From positions 15,722,826 through 15,786,825 of the forward strand of contig JAJEKV010000005.1 in the NCBI GenBank assembly GCA_021234155.1: a stretch of DNA of 64,000 bases. The letters run 5' to 3'. A program made the translations under genes and the position numbers. The DNA comes from Isoetes taiwanensis (taxonomy: Eukaryota > Streptophyta > Lycopodiopsida > Isoetales > Isoetaceae). Below the pieces are notes generated by a model. That model saw nothing but the letters and a program-made list of their open reading frames with translations. It was not told where the DNA came from and ran no database searches. Each line of letters starts with the position of its first letter. Position 1 is the first letter of the stretch. Below, one piece after another: positions 57,355-64,000 of the stretch.

Positions 57355-58720
57355 AATTCTTTGGGAATATGCTAGGTCTAGATACCATGTTTGAATATTC
57401 CATGGGGTAGATGGTGGGTAACATGGGCATTTGAAGTATAATAATAGTGGGAAAGGGTATAAGAAATTTCCCAAAAATTTGACTAGGGTATTTGCAAAGG
57501 TGTAACATGGGGATAAGAATGAGAGAAAGGATATGAAATAGGAAGTTCATCTTGAAAGGGCAAAGGCACTTGCTAGTGGAAAAAAGGAATTAGTGCAACC
57601 ATGGTGTGTGATTGGCAAAATGGGTGATAAGGGGAGTATAGGGTATAAAAATATGATCAGGAAAATGTCAAAATGGGGTAAGAATATGGATAAAAATGTA
57701 TTAGGAATATAAAATCAAATAACACACATGGGGTCTTCCAACTTTGTCTTCCAATCTTCAAAAAGCATCTTCCAATCTTCTAAACCTTAATCTCATAAAG
57801 CATCCTTGACTACCTTTTGACTCCCTCAGAGCACCTTTCATGGAGTTGACCTTGAATATTGTGTAGATCCTCGAAAATTGATACGTTGGTTTTGACCTTC
57901 ACATCAATGTTGACTACCGCTCTTTTGATTTGGTTTTTTCTGGAAATGACTTGACCTAACTTTACCATACATGAACTAATATCAGCTAGTATAAGTTGCC
58001 CCTTTGGGGGCAACACTCCTCGCCATAAAACAAGAATATGGCTGGTCCCCCAAATTTTATATGGGTCTTCAACTTTGTACCATAAAGTGTCTAAGTGAGA
58101 ATTATGGTAGAGAGTGTAAAGTGGTAAGTGTTGATGGAATCGAGGTGAATATGGTGAGAAGGTGGAGTGGAGTTAGAAAGAAGGGTGAGAAATGAGTGTA
58201 AATATGATAAGGTGGGTGATGGAAAACGAGGTGAGACACCGTGTAGATGCTTTTAAACCCTAAAACAAGAAAAATGTGGGAAAGGTAAGAATAAGCATGA
58301 ATACGGTATATGGTATGGAGAGTACAAGGTGAGGTGAATGGTATAAACGTTGAGATCTCACAAAACAAGAATATGTATGCCTCCCTCGATCCTGGTTAAA
58401 AATGCAACTCCGGCCAAGATGGTGAAGTCGACCAGAGGCCTTCTTTTGGAATGAAAATAAGAATAAGGGGTTGAAATGGGATAAAGCAGGACCACTCGCG
58501 GCGTGATGAATAAAGATGGAGAAAGGATGCACTACATGGAAACATACAAACAACAAGTTAAATTTGATCTCTTTGCAACTTTACATGATGGTGAAAGCCA
58601 ATTTGCGTGAGTGCACATTTAGGAAATAAAATGAGGAATACATGGCTAAATGGAGGAGACCACAATGAGACAAGATGAATGAGAGGATGGAAGATATACC
58701 GCCTCCCGCTAAGGAATACT
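57355..58720. other. purine-rich stretch with scattered short repeats
   Basis: The plus strand is rich in G and A, with recurring GGGTATAA, GAGTGTAAA, AAGGTGRGTGA and AAAACAAGAATATG strings (the last near 58028 and 58363). The minus frames (57353-57550, 58102-58368, 58260-58556) are pyrimidine-biased artefacts. Since it lies downstream of the Gypsy integrase on that element's strand, it may be its 3' untranslated or LTR region; no LTR pair could be shown. Confidence 0.35.
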
Positions 58721-59199
58721 GGTAATTCATTAGTAAAATCCTTGCTTTGGAGTTGTTTGATAGTTCATCCTTCATTCAAGCACCGCAAAACATAAACTCA
58801 ATGAAAACATTAATTTAAACTCACATGATAAAGTGAAACTAACCTATCTAATACTTAACTTTAATTTAACTTGTCTGGGTTCTAGATATACAAAAGGACA
58901 AGCATACATGCTGATCCCAGACCTTTCTTCGTGTAGGATAGGTGTTGATAGGATTTGGTGGCATCCTCAAGTTAATTCCTTTAACCAATAAGAGTTGGTG
59001 CCTCGGTGTTCCAAATAATTCCTAGGACCTTTCCTGAGAGATTTTCAAACTTACTAAATTTCTTCCTTGATTTATTCCATTTCGTAATCTAACTCTCCTT
59101 GCCTTTGAAAGTCCCTTTGTATCTTATGAAAGAGCTTTGAAAGCAACCAAATCCTTTATTTTTTGGAGACAATATCATGCCTTTCCATCCTATATTCTT

Positions 59200-60000
59200 C
59201 TAAATGCAGTAAGGGTGTCCAAATTTTTCCGTAAGGTATATTCAAAAGGCAACATAACTTGTGGTATGCTAATCCTAGAGATGGGAGCTCAAGCTCACTC
59301 CTGGAAGCAAAATTTCAATGCCATATACTAAGTTAAAGGGTGCATGAGTGGTTGCTGCTTTAATGGTGACCCTATAGTTACAGGAGTCCAACTTTGATAT
59401 GGCAATCCCTCCTCGGATTATCATCCAATCGCTTTTCTCAGAAAAATGCTTTTCAAAACTTTATTAGTAGCTTCCTCACAGACATTACCTTTGGGGATAG
59501 TAGGAAGAGCTCTTGTATGTTTGACCTTAAGAATAATCAATAACAAATAATAACTTTATCTCACAAAGGAGTACCTCTATCAGAATGCAATTAGTAGAGG
59601 AATACCAAACCAAAAGTAATAAATATACTCATGTGAAGAACTTTGCTAATGTAATATGGCATTAGCCTTTAAAGGAATTGCTTCCTTCTTCATTTGGTAA
59701 AATAACTGTGAGCTACAATAATGTAGTTGATGTTGTCCTCGTATAAGCTTAATGGGGTTAGACATAATCCAAATTCCTTACATTTGGAAGGGTCCCGAGA
59801 AATGATAGGATTTAATGCAAGTTCGAGAAGGATCCTTTGCCAACATTTGACACTTGTGGCAAGATTTTAGCAAAGATAACAATCTTTTAAATATTGTACA
59901 ATAATAACCCTCGACCTCGGTGAACTTTCTTACAAGAGTATCTCCAAAGAAATGGCCTCCACATACCCTTCATGCATTTCTAATGATCAAAGCATTCGCT
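59200..60000 (-). pseudogene. Gypsy integrase relic
   Basis: An MHEG block near 59958-59978 fits the zinc-binding region upstream of the integrase core. Near 59690-59730, NYIIVAHSYFTK fits the strand around the first acidic residue, with His where the family has an Asp-containing TDYFTKW. At 59550-59583, DRGTPL fits the second acidic block, which is followed by an in-frame stop. Near 59400-59430, DNPRR and the following WHI-like block fit the region after the third acidic residue. At least five stops or shifts interrupt it. The plus frame at 59137-59331 is a shadow. Confidence 0.75.
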
Positions 60001-60429
60001 CTTCATTGGATTACACACCTCGCATAGTCCATCCTCGCTGACTTTACATAACATCATTAATCATTTTAAATTGCCTACATTTTTTCTTTTTTAAATCTCC
60101 TTGTTGGTCAAAGTCGGGCCCGAGGGGTACTCCTCTTTGAATTGTAGAAAATTTTTACAGGTAGTCGCTAACCTTGTTATTCTCATTTTCATTTTCACTG
60201 CAAATGTTTCAAAGCACTACAAAGTCAACAACCTCTACCGATCCTCACAAAGAAAAATGTAAGGTAACAAAGACTGGACTCTTCACTCCATGTAACTCCT
60301 TAATAGAAATATCAGTTTGTAGCCATAAGCCCACCTCTCGATTTTTGGTTTGGAAGTAGTCTTTACTTCAAATAACAACCCCATTAGTTTGTTTACATAA
60401 ACTTGGAATGGGTGAACTTTTCAATAATC

Positions 60430-60690
60430 TATGGTCTCATTAATGAGGAACAGAGCGAAACAGCAAATTCTTTCTCCATTCTAGTGTATTTTTCTTCACA
60501 ATTGAACTCCCACTCATTTTGGCAAAAAGCCATGGTATGCTTTGTCCCAGAGGAATAGCTAGACCTATGGCCTTTCTTTTTAGTGATAGTAATGTAAACT
60601 TCAAATGGCATATCCAAATCCAGCCAAAAAAGAGTAGCCTCACAAATGACTCTATAAGTAACTCAAAAGATTCTTGGCAATCTGAGACCA
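60430..60690 (-). pseudogene. Gypsy RNase H relic
   Basis: DMPFEVYI fits the family's PFEV-TDAS start of RNase H. Then two frames share the match: KAIGLAIPLGQ in one, and NCEEKYTRMEKEFAV, the YTTTEKELLAVV block, in the other. The expected catalytic Asp of the TDAS block is not kept. Confidence 0.7.
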
Positions 60691-60849
60691 TGTGATGCAG
60701 GGAGTACTTTGGCTTCCTCGTGATTTAGAACCCACTCTATCCTCATGTTTTAGAAGAGACTTATAATGTGAGCAAAGAATATACATCCTAGTTATAAAAG
60801 CTAGTCATACTCATAATGAAAACTTTGACCTGCTTTAAATTTTGGGGGT

Positions 60850-61660
60850 AACGCTAGTTTGATGCTTCAACCTTTTCTTGTGCCACTTCTAGAGCAACAT
60901 TGTTGACACTTCATGCCCTAAAAGTTGCCTCTTTGGATGCAAAGTACACATTTCTTTAGAAGAGGCTGACTTTAGGCTCCTCGCACAAAGAGCATATTTT
61001 TTGCAAGCAATTCCTAAAATGATTAATAGAGATCCTACAAAAGGTCATCCAAGGAAACTCTGAATTCTTGAGGAGACATAGGTCTAAAATAACATCCATA
61101 GCTCGAAAGTGTAAGGTGTGATTCATTAATCCAAAAGGCATTCTTTCATTGTATAAGTTCCCCCAAGGGGTAATGAAAGAGGTTTTTTGGCTGATCTTCT
61201 TCCTTAATGCTAATTTGATTAAATCCCTGTAGAATCCATCCAAAAATGAGTAGACCTCCTTTCCTATACAAGCATAAGAGATTTCTTCTAAAAAAAGGCT
61301 GGAAGGACAGGCAGCCTTTGATGTGAGTAGTGGCTTTGTTGAGATCCTTCTATAATCAATGTGTGCATTCTTAAGGTGTCTACACTTTTTTTTCTACAGT
61401 ATAATGCAAGATACCCATTGTAGGTTTATGATTTCAATAACACCTGCATCTAACATTTTTATCCAACAACTTCATTCCTTTGATTAATCCCATCAATGAA
61501 GTACATTAATTCTTTATGAAAATGTGCTTTTACATCCCTATCTTATAGCTCTCAAATTGCAGGCATTACCCTCAGCCTTGATACCAGTGAGCCTTTAATA
61601 ATTTTGTGCAAAGACATCCTTCCTTTCTTCAAAAAAATATTTGTATATTTTCCTATCTTC
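60850..61660 (-). pseudogene. Gypsy reverse-transcriptase relic
   Basis: From high to low coordinate: KDVFAQNY and LTGI near 61600-61650; MLDAGVIEIINLQWVSC near 61410-61470; DYRRIS near 61345; FLDGFYRDL near 61230; then TSFITPWGNLYNERMPFGLM near 61130-61190, the family's AFITPWGTFxYxxMPFGLxN. The FRAMDVI helix follows. Where the catalytic YxDD should be, only a WMTF remnant is seen. The thumb side shows LQKICSLCEEPKVSL, FASKEATF and VAQEKVEA in shifting frames. It is clearly reverse transcriptase and clearly dead. Confidence 0.85.
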
Positions 61661-61669
61661 GACATTCAA

Positions 61670-63330
61670 CTCACACTTCCAACAAACAGTGGTTCTAGTC
61701 TATACTACTCATTTTAGTGATTGTAATCTCTCTAAAGTTTCTTTTTTCTTTCTCTCATACTGATGGCTAGGATAGACAAAGTAGCTTTACTCCTCACTAG
61801 AAGGGATCGCTGATCTTCTTTCTGAATGGCTCCTTCAGCTAAATGTGACATGAGAGTTTCTCTTATAAGGCATCACCTTTCCACATTTTTCTCTTTGGTA
61901 TGTGAATGATTTCCCACATGAAGCAAAAATCCTTGAGAGTACTCCCATTACTTACCTTAGGAGCTCCACATCTCTATTTTTGTTTGATAATCTCTTTGAA
62001 ATCCTTGTCTACAACTCAATTGTGGAGTCATCATAAATGTGTGAATGCATAGTAATATCCATAGCTTTTAGCCTCCCAAGACCTCGCGAATCAAAAGCTC
62101 TATATATTCCTACATTAGATGTGAGGGACTTGGGGAAAGATTCTTCCTGCTTTAGCTATGCAAAATGCTTCAGAGAAGAGTCTTTCAAAATAGCAGCTAG
62201 ATGATGCTATTTAGTTTTTAGAAATACCTCCATCAAACCATAGAAACTCGATGGTCCTTGTCCATTGGGAGGCACACATTCCATAATGAGGGAACCATTT
62301 CCATTTCCTTTGGTCTTGTATTTTGTTCTTTAGGATCCCAAAGGTTCTTCAATCTCAAGATTCTTAATAATTAACGCTACCTCTTCTTATTGGTTTCTAT
62401 GGTGGAGCCATCTTGATTGTAAATTGTAGGCATTGAGATCCATTGGAGATAGCAGATATCTCCTTTGAGACCAAACTGCCTAGCATCCACAGTTGGCTAA
62501 CCATCTTCTCCCTGGTGCAGATCATAGGATGATTCATCCCTGAGATCTTCAAAAAAGCTACTATAATAAAATTAGTACTTACAGCTGTTCTCTCAGATAA
62601 TGTAGCACTTTAGTCAATTTCACACCAATAGGAGTGATTTTAGCATTATAAAAGATCTTGCATTGATATAGGAAGCTTTGTCCACCTCAAAACCATACTT
62701 CTTCATAAATATGATATGGCATGATGCTTCTGGGGATCCCCACCAAGTAACATCGCTTTGTAGCGGTATAACCTCCCAAAGTAGCCTCAACATGTGAATG
62801 CTCCGCATTCCCTTTCCATTCCTACAAAGTTCAAAGTGCTGAGTGCGACGAAAGTGCAAATTCACACAAGCATTCAATGCCTCCACCTCCACCAAGCTTG
62901 TTGCAATACTTTTCTATAGCTAGGTTAAATCTTTAGCAAGGCAGCTGTCCACACTACTTCTGTGGAGTTTCTCGAGCGCAACACCAACCCCATCAAAAAT
63001 CTTGATCTTCTACTTTCATATTTTTGTCAGGGTGGAGCTAGCGATTTGAAAGCAGATTCCACCATACAGTGGTAAAGATCTGGCAAGTGATTGTCTACTT
63101 TGATTCAAAGATGTACATGAGCTTCATTCATGTTTCTAGTTTGCACTAATTATTAGACCTCTTCTCAGATTTGGGAACTTCCGAGTCAATAAATCTTATA
63201 GAGGTACTTGGTTCAGCAAATCTCACAGAGGTTTAGGCTCCATCGGTCTTTTTCCCGCTTTTGGTGGTAAAAACATTCTTTAACAGCTATTACATCTAAC
63301 ACTGTACGTCCACTTCTTTACAAAAAGAGC
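61670..63330 (-). other. Gypsy relic, region between knuckle and reverse transcriptase
   Basis: The protease should lie here, but no D(T/S)GA active-site string was found in any minus frame I read. The longest frame is 91 codons (62620-62895), with KYGFEVDKASYINARSF. Protein-like scraps such as RRSLLVRSKATLSILAIS appear in shifting frames. Confidence 0.4.
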
Positions 63331-63337
63331 AAACAGA

Positions 63338-63382
63338 TTATTCCTTTTCTCCAAAGTGGCCTTTTCTACAACATTTAGGACA
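63338..63382 (-). pseudogene. gag zinc-knuckle relic
   Basis: CPKCCRKGHFGEKE has the C-x2-C-x4-H-x4 spacing of a retroviral-type CCHC knuckle, with the last Cys replaced by Glu and a stop following. This motif binds the element's RNA during packaging in intact relatives. Confidence 0.65.
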
Positions 63383-63699
63383 CACTTCGCCACAGTAAAA
63401 TTCTTCACATGGATGAGAATTCCTGGCTGCAACGAATACATCTCGCGGTAAGTTTTACCCTCGCTCTGAAGGCTTCTTCCTTGAGTTCACAACCAATTGT
63501 TTGGTTAGTTCTGGTTGTATTTCAAGAATCCTTAGATAAGTCCGACTCTGGACCTCGCGAACTTGAGAATTAGCTTCCTCCCTCTTTTGATTTCTTCTTT
63601 TCTTTCAGGTGGCATAAACCTGAAATGAAGGGTGATGATCATAATGTGCATCAAGAGCATCGTAGTAAAAAGGATCAAGCGGCTATGGTGAAAACATGG

Positions 63700-64000
63700 T
63701 GTCATCGCGCGAGAGATCCTAGAAGTTAGGTCGCTGGTTTTGGCAAAACTTTGTAGATAGAATCAAATCCTCGCAGCCTGGATCCTCAAGCAACTTCCTT
63801 TGGATATCCTGGGTCTTCTTTCCAAACCATTGATAAATGCAAAGAATCTCAAAAGTGCTGTGGTTGGAATCTGTACTCGTGCCTTTGGACATCCGCTTCA
63901 TGAATGTGCTAAATCTTTCTGCATCGGTTCACACTTTCTCCTACTTGTATAGAAAAACCTTTGCAACCATTAACCAAATCTTTTAGATGTACTAATTCTA
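63700..64000 (-). pseudogene. gag C-terminal relic, runs off the window
   Basis: The minus frame 63719-63901 begins MKRMSKGTSTDSNHSTFEIL. Upstream, in another frame, LVHLKDLVNGCKGFSIQVGE appears. The spacing to the knuckle fits a Gypsy gag, but sequence similarity is weak and the family assignment rests mainly on position. Confidence 0.4.

Larger units (their letters stand above)
59200..64000 (-). mobile_element. Ty3/Gypsy retrotransposon relic
   Basis: Minus-strand segments in many frames match, in order from high to low coordinate, a gag tail, a CCHC-like knuckle, a reverse transcriptase, RNase H and an integrase. Placing the integrase after RNase H is the Ty3/Gypsy order. Stops and frameshifts occur throughout, so it cannot produce a working polyprotein as written. 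The start of gag lies beyond the window edge. No LTR was identified on the low-coordinate side. The clade is not resolved. Confidence 0.85.

Overview
This window looks like nuclear DNA of a land plant with a large, repeat-filled genome. A gymnosperm or fern would fit, but the sequence alone does not settle it. There are no operons, no bacterial-style gene packing and no reading frame above about 140 codons. Recognisable coding sequence is split by introns or broken by stops and frameshifts. The contents are mostly decayed retrotransposons, tandem repeats and microsatellites. I found no intact gene, rRNA, CRISPR array or complete tRNA.

Layout. 0-0.8 kb: a coding-like scrap on the minus strand and an LTR-like repeat that recurs at 27 kb. 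3.2-6.3 kb: a 114-bp GA microsatellite, then a decayed minus-strand coding region rich in predicted coiled coil. 6.8-7.4 kb: diverged ~200-bp repeats. 11.8-12.3 kb: an unidentified open frame. 14.4-14.9 kb: a GC-rich direct duplication. 18.5-20.3 kb: several small tandem arrays and a tRNA-like A box. 21.6-22.65 kb: the clearest host-gene trace, an interrupted minus-strand relic of the plant methylesterase (MES/SABP2-like) alpha/beta-hydrolase family, with a pyrimidine-rich leader.

24-30 kb holds low-complexity tracts and unassigned sequence. 30.1-33.2 kb: a short LTR retrotransposon (two LTRs of about 220 bp, a tRNA-Met-type primer site and a polypurine tract) with a possible LINE reverse-transcriptase scrap inside it, plus a third related LTR next door. 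33.75 kb: a tRNA-like remnant. 35.7-36.9 kb: a direct duplication. 44.4-47.5 kb: two abutting satellite arrays. The second has ~19-bp monomers of two types whose cores are almost exact reverse complements, so adjacent monomers can fold into hairpins. 49.4-55.8 kb: further tandem and palindromic repeats.

59.2-64.0 kb: a long minus-strand Ty3/Gypsy relic. From high to low coordinate it reads gag tail, zinc knuckle, reverse transcriptase, RNase H and integrase, with many stops and frame changes; its gag start lies beyond the window. Nothing here forms a working pathway. The main points of interest are repeat biology and the fragmented methylesterase locus. Many frame breaks could be true decay or indel errors in the assembly, and the sequence alone cannot separate these.
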